From assembly GCA_039583705.1 (NCBI GenBank), contig JAVKSM010000101.1:1-12334 (forward strand): a stretch of 12,334 nt of DNA. The letters are read 5' to 3'. The first letter of the stretch is position 1; every line of letters starts with the position of its first letter. The stretch is from JAVKSM01 sp039583705 (GTDB lineage Bacteria > Actinomycetota > Actinomycetes > Mycobacteriales > Pseudonocardiaceae). Positions 1 through 7,151 of the stretch are shown here, piece after piece. A model generated the notes under the pieces. It was not told the DNA's origin and did no database searches. It saw only the letters and a list, made by a program, of their open reading frames with translations. The position numbers were made by a program, and so were the translations under genes.

Positions 1-110
1 TCCCGCCCGGCGTTGATCGAGGTATGCACGTCCCGGATCAGGCCAGGCAGCGCGGCCCCAACCCCGCGCACCTGGCCGTCGCAACAGCGAGCCTCCAGCA
101 AGGCCGTCAC
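1..110 (-). pseudogene. Partial reading frame at window edge, resembles internal part of an XRE-type regulator
   Basis: Reading the minus strand from 110 to the window edge gives an uninterrupted frame of 36 codons with good high-GC codon use. It includes the segment AALPGLIRDVHTSINAGR. From memory, this resembles the part just after the DNA-binding domain in long actinobacterial helix-turn-helix (XRE) regulators, where a 'LPxLIRDLHTxIxxGRD' pattern occurs. No HTH domain is visible. The roughly 100 codons expected before it would have to lie opposite rmlB, where this frame shows nothing convincing. GTG at 110 could start a short protein, but a 5'-truncated remnant is more likely. The 3' end lies outside the window. 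The family assignment is tentative; the coding character is somewhat better supported. Confidence 0.35.
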
Positions 111-147
111 CGGTGCGACGCCGGGACGGTGCCCATAGGGATGACCA

Positions 148-153
148 TAGGAT
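148..153 (+). promoter_or_regulatory. Putative -10 box (TAGGAT) for a leaderless rmlB transcript
   Basis: TAGGAT fits the actinobacterial TAnnnT -10 consensus and ends 7 bases before the ATG at 161. Transcription would therefore start at or next to the start codon. A similar TAGGGA lies at 136-141. No clear -35 box is seen, which is common for such promoters. This placement supports ATG 161 over the in-frame alternatives at 113, 152 and 167. Confidence 0.4.
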
Positions 154-160
154 GGCCGTC

Positions 161-1156
161 ATGAGGATGCTCGTCACCGGAGGGGCTGGGTTCATCGGCG
201 CGAACTTCGTCCACCAGACCGTGCGGGACCATCCCGGCTACGAGGTGTGTGTGCTCGACGCGCTGACCTACGCCGGCAATCGCGACAGCCTCGCCCCGGT
301 CGCTGAGGCGGTCCGGTTCGTGCACGGCGACGTCTGCGACGCCGCGCTCGTCGACCGCCTGGTGGCCGAGACCGACGTGGTGGTGCACTTCGCGGCGGAG
401 TCGCACGTGGACAATTCGCTGCACGATCCGGAGCCGTTCGTCCGCACCAACATCCTCGGCACGTACACGGTCCTGGAGGCGGCGCGCCGCCACGACAAGC
501 GGCTGCACCACATCTCCACCGACGAGGTCTTCGGCGACCTGGCCCTCGATGCGGTCGACAGGTTCACCGAGGAGACCCGCTACGACCCGTCCAGCCCGTA
601 CTCGGCGACCAAGGCCGGCGCGGATATGCTGGTGCGGGCCTGGGCCCGATCGTTCGGCGTGGCCGTGACCCTGTCGAACTGCGCCAACAACTACGGCCCG
701 TACCAGCACGTGGAGAAGTTCGTGCCACGGCAGATCACCAATGTGCTGGTCGGGGAGCGGCCCAAGCTGTACGGGGCGGGGGGGAACGTGCGGGAGTGGA
801 CCCACGTCGACGACCAGAGCACAGCGGTGCACCTGATCCTCACCAAGGGCCGGATCGGCCAGACGTACCTGATCGGGTCGGGCGACGAGCGCAGCAACGC
901 CCAGATCCTGGCGCTGGTCCTGGAGCTGATGGGCGAGCCCGCCGACGCCTACGCCCACGTGTCGGACCGGCCCGGCCACGACCTGCGCTACGCCAACGAC
1001 TCCACGAAGATCCGCGCCGAGCTGGGGTGGGAGCCCCGCTACGGCGACTTTCGCGCCGGGCTCTCCGCGACCATCGGCTGGTACCGCCACAACAGCTGGT
1101 GGTGGAAGCCGCAGAAGGACGCCACCGAGGCCAGGTACCAGTTGCTGGGCCGCTAG
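161..1156 (+). CDS. rmlB: dTDP-glucose 4,6-dehydratase
   Basis: This cytosolic, NAD-dependent short-chain dehydrogenase/reductase converts dTDP-glucose to dTDP-4-keto-6-deoxyglucose, the second step of dTDP-L-rhamnose synthesis and the entry to other deoxysugars. From ATG 161 it is 331 residues, the usual family length. The Rossmann motif GGAGFIG is at 7-13. The catalytic STDEVFGD segment carries Thr120, Asp121 and Glu122. The YxxxK pair is Tyr147/Lys151 in SPYSATKAG. Substrate-site segments NNYGPYQHVEKF and RPGHDLRY are present. The start at 161 gives the typical MRxLVTGGAGFIG N-terminus and sits 7 bases after a TAGGAT box; GTG 113 and ATG 152 or 167 are in-frame alternatives. No other rml gene is visible in the window, so the gene stands alone here and is divergent from the edge fragment. 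A close relative acting on another dTDP- or UDP-hexose cannot be excluded, but the match to RmlB is strong. Confidence 0.93.
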   Translation: MRMLVTGGAGFIGANFVHQTVRDHPGYEVCVLDALTYAGNRDSLAPVAEAVRFVHGDVCDAALVDRLVAETDVVVHFAAESHVDNSLHDPEPFVRTNILGTYTVLEAARRHDKRLHHISTDEVFGDLALDAVDRFTEETRYDPSSPYSATKAGADMLVRAWARSFGVAVTLSNCANNYGPYQHVEKFVPRQITNVLVGERPKLYGAGGNVREWTHVDDQSTAVHLILTKGRIGQTYLIGSGDERSNAQILALVLELMGEPADAYAHVSDRPGHDLRYANDSTKIRAELGWEPRYGDFRAGLSATIGWYRHNSWWWKPQKDATEARYQLLGR

Positions 1157-1197
1157 CCCACCACTAGCCCCACCACCGCCCCCGTAGTTCTCACCGA

Positions 1198-1437
1198 TCA
1201 GTAGCGACCGCCTCGCCGCGCTCTTGAATCACCACAGGTCAGGTCATCGAATTCTCGCTGGTAGCGCTTGACTTCGTTCAGGTCGTTCGATGTGAAAAGC
1301 CGAATGGGTTCAAACGTGAACCATGTCACCGGCTGGATGTCCTCCGGAAATATGAAGATACGATCACATGAGCAGGTGTTCATCCGCTTGAGGACTTCCG
1401 GGTGGTCCGACCACCAGGCTTGAATGGACCCTCGCAA
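1198..1437 (-). CDS. Unrecognised short reading frame, possibly a gene fragment of foreign composition
   Basis: This is a 79-codon frame from TTG 1437. An in-frame stop (TGA at 1446-1444) lies only two codons upstream, and the first internal ATG is codon 19. The protein contains a Cys-x-Cys (NTCSCDRIF, about 22-30) followed by aromatic and hydrophobic segments (FPEDIQPVTWFTFEPIRLF) and a charged C-terminus. It has no signal peptide or membrane helix. Base composition is clearly lower in GC than both neighbours, with A/T-ending codons such as ttt, ata, cat and gaa. That argues against it being a shadow of a high-GC gene and for recent acquisition. There is no good ribosome binding site. The weak start and nearby stop suggest the 3' part of a larger gene whose 5' end is lost. 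I do not recognise the family. Confidence 0.35.
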   Translation of the reverse strand: MRGSIQAWWSDHPEVLKRMNTCSCDRIFIFPEDIQPVTWFTFEPIRLFTSNDLNEVKRYQREFDDLTCGDSRARRGGRY

Positions 1438-1454
1438 CGAGGTTCACCAGGAAG

Positions 1455-1541
1455 GTGATCAAGTCTGTCCAGCCGTCGGCGCCGGGTCACCCCCGGCCGC
1501 GGCTCCACCCCCGCCTAAACGACAAGGAGGGTTCGGCATGA
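1455..1541 (+). other. Possible 28-codon leader frame overlapping the next start (ATGA)
   Basis: GTG 1455 opens a frame of 28 codons that ends at TGA 1539-1541 and overlaps the ATG at 1538 in an ATGA arrangement. The ending LNDKEGSA reads through the downstream Shine-Dalgarno sequence, as the ends of translationally coupled upstream genes often do. It could be a leader peptide, the tail of a truncated gene, or chance. An AGGAAG precedes the GTG but is too close to be a normal ribosome binding site. Confidence 0.2.
1524..1530 (+). promoter_or_regulatory. Strong Shine-Dalgarno sequence fixing the start at 1538
   Basis: AAGGAGG is a near-ideal Shine-Dalgarno sequence, with a 7-base spacer to ATG 1538. 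It is among the strongest ribosome binding sites in the window. It is the main reason to regard the following frame as a real gene beginning at 1538 and not at an earlier in-frame codon. Confidence 0.7.
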
Positions 1542-1906
1542 GTCCTGTCCCACCACGAGGTGCGCCAGACCGACACACCACGACGCCGGCGGAGACCACC
1601 AGCTCCGCCGATCCCGCTACAGGACCATCGATCCGCGACCGACAGAAGACCACCGCCAGCTTCTTGAGCAACCCCGCCGAACAGCCGGTGTCGATGGTGT
1701 TCACACCCCTCGACCAGCACGGCCGTCCGCAGCAGGCGCTCCGCGGTACGTTCGACCCTCGAACCGGGGAGACGGTGACCACGACACTCGATGGTCAGGA
1801 GGTCGACCGCCGGAGCATGGGGGACTGCGAGTCAGCGTCGGCAACCGCCTCGTGGAGCCGTGCCCTCCGGGTGCTGCGAGCCCTGCGCGCGCCCGCGCTG
1901 CGTTGA
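1538..1906 (+). CDS. Hypothetical protein with strong RBS, probably frameshifted near its end
   Basis: I do not recognise this protein. From ATG 1538, which has a strong AAGGAGG ribosome binding site, it is 122 residues. Residues 1-35 are rich in Pro, Thr, Ser and Ala and probably disordered. A more ordered segment follows (about 36-93, including SFLSNPAEQPVSMVFTPLD and GTFDPRTGETVTTTLDG). It has no signal peptide, membrane helix or catalytic motif. After the five-G run at 1819-1823 the sequence becomes low-complexity Ser/Ala/Arg/Leu. A -1 shift at that run instead gives a more natural continuation (GGLRVSVGNRLVEP) ending at TGA 1912-1914, for about 125 residues. The gene may thus be frameshifted, contain a sequencing indel, or use the alternative end. 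A hairpin lies 29 bases past the stop. Function unknown; it is probably a single-gene unit, unless coupled to the small frame overlapping its start. Confidence 0.5.
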   Translation: MSPVPPRGAPDRHTTTPAETTSSADPATGPSIRDRQKTTASFLSNPAEQPVSMVFTPLDQHGRPQQALRGTFDPRTGETVTTTLDGQEVDRRSMGDCESASATASWSRALRVLRALRAPALR

Positions 1907-1934
1907 TCGCTTGATCCCGGTCCGTGGTGGTCGC

Positions 1935-1963
1935 GCGGCGGCTGCGGCCGCGGCAGTCGCCGC
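1935..1963. terminator. GC-rich hairpin between convergent frames
   Basis: An 11-base stem (GCGGCGGCTGC pairing with GCAGTCGCCGC, one G-U pair in the plus-strand RNA) encloses a 7-base loop. It lies between the end of the 1538 gene and the 3' end of the decarboxylase remnant on the opposite strand. No T-tract follows on either side, but terminators in high-GC actinobacteria often lack one. Position and symmetry would allow it to act in both directions. Confidence 0.45.
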
Positions 1964-1967
1964 AACC

Positions 1968-2487
1968 TCAGGTGGTCGTCGGTGCCGGTTGGCCGACGGC
2001 TGCCTGTAGGGACCGCCACAGGGTTTGGACGTGCTCGCGTCGGGTGGCCACACCGCCGACGGCGACCCGCAGCAGGTAACGGCCCGCGACGACGCTGCCG
2101 GTGAGGAACGCCGCGCCCGAGGCACGGTCACCAGCGCCGCCGAGGACGCCGAGTCCTGGATGACCCCGCCACCCCCACCAGCGAACGTCCACTCCGGACC
2201 GAGCCCGAGCAGCCCGGCGACCTGGTCGGTGACGAGCTGTTCGAGCTCGGTGCACGCCGGCGACGTCGACCAGAGCATCCCCTGCACCCCGAGCCCGGCG
2301 CAGAGCAGGTCGCCCAGTCCAGCCCGTCCAGCCCCTCGCCGACATCCGGCACCGCAGCCGGCAGCGCGGCCCACACCGCGCCCGGCTCGACCGCGTGGTG
2401 CACCGGCAGCGAGCCGAGCCGCCGCCGGTAGTCCGCGACCCAGTCGACGACCTGGTGCCCGACCCGGCGGAACTCCTCGGGGGTCAT
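1968..2487 (-). pseudogene. Remnant of an aromatic-L-amino-acid-decarboxylase-like (group II PLP decarboxylase) gene
   Basis: Three blocks in different frames match successive parts of one family. Block 1 (2487 to about 2318), from ATG 2487, is the N-terminus: MTPEEFRRVGHQVVDWVADY and the following GSLPVHHAVEPG and LPAAVPD. Block 2 (about 2317 to 2124) contains LGVQGMLWSTSPACTELE and GGGVIQDSASSAAL, normally around residues 90-150. Block 3 (about 2123 to 1968) is the C-terminus: FLTGSVVAGRYLLRVAVGG through QTLWRSLQAAVG. The first junction loses about 35 residues. The second loses roughly 300, including the PLP-binding lysine and most of the catalytic domain. About 170 of the usual 470-490 residues remain. 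Each junction changes frame, so no functional enzyme can be made. Intact homologues decarboxylate amino acids such as Phe, Tyr, Trp or DOPA. The gene is divergent from the CoA-binding protein gene. Confidence 0.85.
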
Positions 2488-2599
2488 CTCCTGGCCGCCC
2501 ACGCCGGGAGCATAGGCGCCAGCGCCGCTCCAACCAGTTCGCGGGCCAGCCGATCCCCGGCATACGGCGGAGTGGCAGCCGGCGGGGCAGGATGCACCG

Positions 2600-3094
2600 G
2601 TGACCGACCCTGCACGCGAGCGCCGGTCGGTCGGCGCGGTGTTGCTCGCCACCCGCAGCGTCGCCGTCGTCGGGATCTCCGACCACCCGACGAGGCCGAG
2701 CTTCGGGGTGGCCGCCTACCTCGTCGACCGCACCGACTACGACGTCTACCTGGTCAACCCGCACATCACCGAGGTGCTGGGCCGGCCCGTCTACCCGGCG
2801 CTCGACCGGCTGCCGGTGGTTCCCGACCTCGTCGACACCTTCCGCCGCAGCAGCGCGCTCGGCGAGGTCGCCGACGCGGCGATCGAGGTGGGAGCGCGGG
2901 TGCTGTGGTTCCAGCTCGGGCTGCGCGACGAGCAGGCCGCGGACCGCGCCCGCCGCGCCGGGCTGGAGGTGGTGATGGACCGCTGCCTCAGAACCGAGCA
3001 CACACGCCTGGTCGGCGCGAAGCCCTACCTGCGGGGAAAGCGCGCTCCTGGGATCTCCGGCGTACACCGACGAACCTCCAGGCGCGACCACTAA
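2600..3094 (+). CDS. CoA-binding domain protein (YccU/CoA_binding_2 type)
   Basis: This is a 164-residue cytosolic protein with a single Rossmann-like CoA-binding domain, related to the N-terminal domain of succinyl-CoA synthetase alpha. Typical family segments are visible in order: VAVVGIS (21-27), the small-molecule loop SDHPTRPSFGVAAYL (27-41), YLVNP (50-54), VDTFRR (78-83), VLWFQLG (101-107) and VMDRCLRTEH (125-134). The family usually runs to about 135-145 residues, so the basic tail (RGKRAPGISGVHRRTSRRDH) is slightly long. The GTG start at 2600 has an AGGA about 8 bases upstream. The gene is divergent from the decarboxylase remnant and convergent with treZ; the two stop codons overlap over 3091-3094. 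The family probably binds CoA or acyl-CoA, but its cellular role is not established, and nothing in the context ties it to trehalose synthesis. Confidence 0.85.
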   Translation: MTDPARERRSVGAVLLATRSVAVVGISDHPTRPSFGVAAYLVDRTDYDVYLVNPHITEVLGRPVYPALDRLPVVPDLVDTFRRSSALGEVADAAIEVGARVLWFQLGLRDEQAADRARRAGLEVVMDRCLRTEHTRLVGAKPYLRGKRAPGISGVHRRTSRRDH

Positions 3095-4827
3095 GCCAGC
3101 TCGACGACGGCGAAGGACTCGGCCGGGACGGTCACCGCCGTGTCCTCGGCCACTGAGTCGCCGGAGGCGAGCAGCATCACCTGGACCGAGGCGTACAGCA
3201 TCACGTGTGCCGCGGTGGGCCCCAGGTTCACGACCACTCGCAGCCGCCCGCGGTGCAGCACGACCGTGCGGGCCGCCTCGTCGACCCGCACCGCGAGCCG
3301 CTCCAGCCACGGATCTGACAGCTCCGGACGGGAGCGGCGCAGCGCGAGGAGGCCCCGGTAGACGGCGAGCACGCCGGCGTGTGGCTCGTCCGCCACTTCG
3401 GACCAGTCCAATGTGGAGCGGCGGAACGTCGCCTCGTCGTTGGGGTCGGGCACCTGCGCCGAACCCCAGCCGTGCTCGGTGAACTCGTGGGTCCGTCCCT
3501 CCCGGACGGCGTCGGCCAGCTCGGCGTCGGGGAAGCGGCAGAAGAACTGCCAGGGCGTCGACGCCCCCCACTCCTCACCCATGAACAGCATCGGCGTGTA
3601 CGGCGAGCACAACACCAAGGCGGCCCCGCACGCCAGCGAGCCGGGGGACAGCGTCGCGGAGATCCGGTCGCCGACGGCCCGGTTGCCCACCTGGTCGTGG
3701 TTCTGCAGGTAGGCCAGGAACCGGTGCCCCGGGATGCGCCGGGTGTCCACCGGGCGACCGTGGCTGCGCTGCCGGAACGAGGACCAGGTGCCGGCGTGGA
3801 AGAAGGCCCCCCGCATGGCGCGGGCGAGCCCCACCAGCCCGGCGTCGGCGAAGTCGGCGTAGTAGCCCTGCCGCTCGCCGGTGAGCGCGGCGTGCAGGCA
3901 GTGGTGCACATCGTCGTCCCACTGCGCGGACAGCCCGTAGCCGCCCGCCTCCCGGGCGGTCACCAGCCGCGGGTCGTTGAGGTCGGACTCGGCGACGAGG
4001 CTCAACGGCCGGCGCAGGTGCGCGGCCAGCGCCTCGACCTCGACGGCCAGCTCCTCGAGGATGTGGGTCGCGCGGCGGTCGACCAGGGCGTGCACCGCGT
4101 CCAGGCGCAGCGCGTCGACGTGGAAGTCCCGCAGCCACGCCAGGGCGTTGTCGACGACGTAGCGGCGCACCTCGTCGGAGTGCGGTCCGTCGAGGTTGAG
4201 CGAGGGCCCCCACGCGTTGCTGCCGGCGAAGTAAGGGCCGAAACGGTCGAGGTAGGAGCCGGAGGGCCCCAGGTGGTTGTAGACGACGTCGAGTGCGACG
4301 CCCAGGTCGCGGCGGTGGCAGGCGTCGACGAAGCGTTTGAAGGCGCCGGGACCGCCGTAGTTATCCGTGACGGCGTACCACAGCACGCCGTCGTAGCCCC
4401 AGTTCCACGGGCCGTCGACGGCGTTGACCGGCAGCACCTCCACGATGTCGACCCCGAGGTCGACGAGGTGGTCCAGCCGCTCGATCGCCGTGTCGAAGGT
4501 GCCGCCGGCGGTGAAGGTGCCCACGTGCAGTTCGTAGAGCACGCTGCCCGCCAGCGTGCGCCCGGTCCAGGCAACGTCCTGCCAGATGTGGGCGTCGTGG
4601 TCGTAGACGGCGGAGGCCGCGTGCACGCCGTCCGGCTGATGTGCCGAGCGGGGGTCGGGCTGCGGCGTTTCGTCGTCGTCGAGCAGGAAGGCGTACCGGG
4701 AGCCGGCAACCGCACCTACCACCTCGGCCCGCCACCACCCCCGGTCGCTGACGCTCATCTCGTGGCGCACCCCGTCGACCACGACCCGCACCCGCCACCG
4801 CTCCGGCGCCCACACCCTGAACTCCAT
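3091..4827 (-). CDS. treZ: Malto-oligosyltrehalose trehalohydrolase
   Basis: TreZ hydrolyses the bond next to the terminal trehalosyl unit of maltooligosyl-trehalose, releasing free trehalose in the cytosol. The protein is 578 residues, normal for the family. It begins with a carbohydrate-binding E-set domain (MEFRVWAPE..., about 1-90), followed by a GH13 barrel. YELHVGTF (98-105) and DVVYNHLGPSG (180-190) are present. The nucleophile region ALRLDAVHAL carries Asp243. The acid/base region LVAESDLNDP carries Glu280. The third acidic residue lies in QNHDQVGNR (Asp378). The small beta C-terminal domain ends at EDTAVTVPAESFAVVELA. The ATG at 4827 begins 10 bases after the treY stop and has an AGGG a few bases upstream, so it is the last gene of a glgX-treY-treZ operon. 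No frameshift or missing residue is seen. Confidence 0.95.
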   Translation of the reverse strand: MEFRVWAPERWRVRVVVDGVRHEMSVSDRGWWRAEVVGAVAGSRYAFLLDDDETPQPDPRSAHQPDGVHAASAVYDHDAHIWQDVAWTGRTLAGSVLYELHVGTFTAGGTFDTAIERLDHLVDLGVDIVEVLPVNAVDGPWNWGYDGVLWYAVTDNYGGPGAFKRFVDACHRRDLGVALDVVYNHLGPSGSYLDRFGPYFAGSNAWGPSLNLDGPHSDEVRRYVVDNALAWLRDFHVDALRLDAVHALVDRRATHILEELAVEVEALAAHLRRPLSLVAESDLNDPRLVTAREAGGYGLSAQWDDDVHHCLHAALTGERQGYYADFADAGLVGLARAMRGAFFHAGTWSSFRQRSHGRPVDTRRIPGHRFLAYLQNHDQVGNRAVGDRISATLSPGSLACGAALVLCSPYTPMLFMGEEWGASTPWQFFCRFPDAELADAVREGRTHEFTEHGWGSAQVPDPNDEATFRRSTLDWSEVADEPHAGVLAVYRGLLALRRSRPELSDPWLERLAVRVDEAARTVVLHRGRLRVVVNLGPTAAHVMLYASVQVMLLASGDSVAEDTAVTVPAESFAVVELA

Positions 4828-4837
4828 GGAACCCTGG

Positions 4838-7147
4838 TCAGCCTCTCGTGAGACAGGCCACCGGATACCGCTCGAGCAGGTCGGCCACCCGCACGACCGG
4901 GCCTCGCACCGGACGCCCCGTCATCTGGTCCACCCACTCCTCGGCGCCGCCCGGCAGCGCCAGCACCTCCTCGCCCCACCCGCCGCGGGCTGCCAACCCC
5001 ACCGGCAGCCGGGTGGCGAGGGCGACCAGAGCGCGGGAGCCCCGGGCGAAGGCGAGGACGTGTCCGGCAGCCGGCCCGTCGACCAGCAGCGGCCGGTAGC
5101 CGGTGAACAGCTCGGGCCGCTGCTGGCGCAGGCGCAGCAGCCGGGCGGTGAGCAGCAGCTTCGCGGCGCCGGTGGCGTCCACGTCAGGTAGGAAGCCGGT
5201 GTCGAGCCGGGCGAGCAGCTCGCGGCGCGCGGTGAAATCGACCGGACGGCGGTTGTCGGGGTCGACCAGGGAGTACTCGAAGACCTCGGTGCCCTGGTAC
5301 ACGTCCGGCACGCCGGGCCCGGCGAGCGCGAGCAGTTTCTGGCCCAGCGAGTTCGACCAGCCCGGCTGGTTGATCTCGGCGACGAACTGCTCCAGCTCGG
5401 CCACCACGGTCGTGTCGGCCAGCACCGCAGCCGGCCAGGCCGCGACCGCTTCGTCCACCTCCGCGACAGGGTCGACGTGGCTCGTGACGAGCTTGGCCTC
5501 CTTGGCCGCCTTGAGGAGGTAGCCGGCCAGCCGCTCGACGCTGATCGGCCACGCGCCGAGGAGGCTCTGCCACGCCAGCAGCTCCAGCGACGGCTCCGGC
5601 AGCGGATGGCGCGCCGCCCACCGCCGCATCAGTTCGATCCACCGCGACGGCAGCTCGGACAGCACAGCCAGCCGGGCCCGCACGTCCTCGGAGCGCTTGG
5701 TGTCGTGGGTGGACAGCGTGGTCATCGTCGTCGGCCAGCCCGCGTCCCGGGCCGCTGCCGCGGCGTGGAACTCCGCCGGCTGCACGCCGAAGCGGGCCGG
5801 GTCGCCGCCGACCTCGTTGAGCGCGACGAAACGGTTCCACCGGTAGAACGCCGTGTCCTCGACGCCCTTGGCCATGACCATGCCAGAGGTCTGCTGTACC
5901 CGGACGGCCAGCTCGCCGTCCGGGGCGTCACGCATGCGGCAGTACAGGGCGGTGAGGATCTCGGCGAGGTCAGGGCGGGCGGCGCGGGCGGCGTCCAGTG
6001 CGACGTCCAGCGCGGCCCGGCCCTCCGGGAGGTAGGAGCGGTACACCGGGAACGATGCCAACAGCTCGGCCACGGCCTCCCGGGCAAGTGACGGTTCCAG
6101 GTCCGCCAGCAGCGCCGCGATCCGGCGTACCTCGGCGACGAGGATCTCCGTGGCGACCATCCGACGGCAGCAGCGCTCGACGTGGCGCAGCCGCGCGGTG
6201 GAGCCGGTGCGTTCGGCGGCGAACTGGGTGATCAGGGCCTCGCCCACCGGGTCGACGAACACCCCGCACACCTCTCGCGCGGAGTCGTACCCGGTCGTCC
6301 CGTCCACCGGCCAGGACGCCGGCAGCGACTCCCCGACGGCGAGGATCTTCTCGACGAGCAGCCACGTCGAGGAACCAGCTGCGGCCCGCAGCCGCCGTAC
6401 ATACCCACCGGGGTCGGACAGCCCGTCCGGGTGGTCCACGCGCAGCCCGCCCACCTCGCCCGCCGCCACCCAGCGCAGCACCTCGCGGTGTGTCGCCTCG
6501 AACACCGCAGGGTCTTCCACCCGCACCGCGGCCAGCGTCGAAATGTCGAAGAACCGCCGGTAGCCCAGCTCCGCGGTACCGCGGCGCCAGGAGACCAGCC
6601 GGTAGTGCTGCTGCTCGTGCACCTCGGTGGGCGACCCGGAGCCGGTGCCGGGTGCCAGCGGGAAGCGGTGCTCGAAGTAGCACAGCTCGGCCTCGTCGTC
6701 GGAGCCCTCGACGCGCAGGTGCGCGAGTGCGGCGGCCTCGTCCGCGTCGAGCACCGGAAGCAGGATCGGCCCGGCCGACCAGTCGACGTCGAAGAACGAC
6801 GCGTCGCGGGAGGCTCTCCCGTTCCGCAGCACGTCCCACCACCACGGGTTGGCCGCGGCGTCGGCCACCCCCATGTGGTTGGGCACGATGTCGACCACCA
6901 GTCCCAGACCGCGCGCCCGCAGGGCGGCCACCAGCGCGACCCGGCCGGCCTCCCCGCCCAACGACGGCGCCGCCCGCGTGGGGTCGACGACGTCGTAGCC
7001 GTGGGTGGAACCAGGTGCCGCGGCCAGCAGCGGCGAGGCGTACAGCGCGCCGACCCCCAGGTCGGCGAGGTAGCCGACGAGGTCGGCGGCATCCGCGAAG
7101 CACAACGCCGGTCCGAACTGCAGCCGGTAGGTCGAGGTGGGGACCAC
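4838..7147 (-). CDS. treY: Maltooligosyl trehalose synthase
   Basis: TreY is a GH13 intramolecular transglucosylase. It converts the reducing-end alpha-1,4 bond of maltodextrins to an alpha,alpha-1,1 bond, making the TreZ substrate. It is 769 residues, within the family range. The N-terminus VPTSTYRLQF is diagnostic (family pattern 'PxxTYRLQ'). DIVPNHMG is at 86-93. The nucleophile Asp238 lies in GGLRVDHPDGL. The acid/base Glu266 lies in LLVEKILA, followed by WPVDGTTGYD (279-288). STHDTKRSEDVR (479-490) carries the third acidic residue, Asp482. VMAKGVEDTAFYR and PDVYQGTE complete the pattern. GTG 7147 is 4 bases after the glgX stop. The GAGGAG ahead of it abuts the start codon, an unusually short spacing, so translation may depend on coupling to glgX. 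No other in-frame start would keep the conserved N-terminus. Confidence 0.95.
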   Translation of the reverse strand: MVPTSTYRLQFGPALCFADAADLVGYLADLGVGALYASPLLAAAPGSTHGYDVVDPTRAAPSLGGEAGRVALVAALRARGLGLVVDIVPNHMGVADAAANPWWWDVLRNGRASRDASFFDVDWSAGPILLPVLDADEAAALAHLRVEGSDDEAELCYFEHRFPLAPGTGSGSPTEVHEQQHYRLVSWRRGTAELGYRRFFDISTLAAVRVEDPAVFEATHREVLRWVAAGEVGGLRVDHPDGLSDPGGYVRRLRAAAGSSTWLLVEKILAVGESLPASWPVDGTTGYDSAREVCGVFVDPVGEALITQFAAERTGSTARLRHVERCCRRMVATEILVAEVRRIAALLADLEPSLAREAVAELLASFPVYRSYLPEGRAALDVALDAARAARPDLAEILTALYCRMRDAPDGELAVRVQQTSGMVMAKGVEDTAFYRWNRFVALNEVGGDPARFGVQPAEFHAAAAARDAGWPTTMTTLSTHDTKRSEDVRARLAVLSELPSRWIELMRRWAARHPLPEPSLELLAWQSLLGAWPISVERLAGYLLKAAKEAKLVTSHVDPVAEVDEAVAAWPAAVLADTTVVAELEQFVAEINQPGWSNSLGQKLLALAGPGVPDVYQGTEVFEYSLVDPDNRRPVDFTARRELLARLDTGFLPDVDATGAAKLLLTARLLRLRQQRPELFTGYRPLLVDGPAAGHVLAFARGSRALVALATRLPVGLAARGGWGEEVLALPGGAEEWVDQMTGRPVRGPVVRVADLLERYPVACLTRG

Positions 7148-7151
7148 CTCC

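Noticed and set aside
107..1090. Long minus-strand open frame opposite rmlB (327 codons).
   Set aside because: It is antisense to a clearly identified gene; the product is a Val/Arg/Gly/His-rich string with no family features, as expected from GC skew at codon positions.
1424..1537. Earlier in-frame start for the 1538 hypothetical gene.
   Set aside because: It would add 38 Pro/Ala-rich residues and bypass an ideal AAGGAGG site placed 7 bases before ATG 1538.
1832..3571. 579-codon minus-strand frame spanning the decarboxylase remnant, the CoA-binding gene and the treZ end.
   Set aside because: Only the short decarboxylase block (about 2124-2317) is real; the rest is antisense to the CoA-binding gene or a shifted frame of treZ.
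3379..4851. 490-codon plus-strand frame opposite treZ.
   Set aside because: Antisense shadow rich in Val, Gly, Gln, Arg and His; treZ on the other strand has all catalytic motifs.
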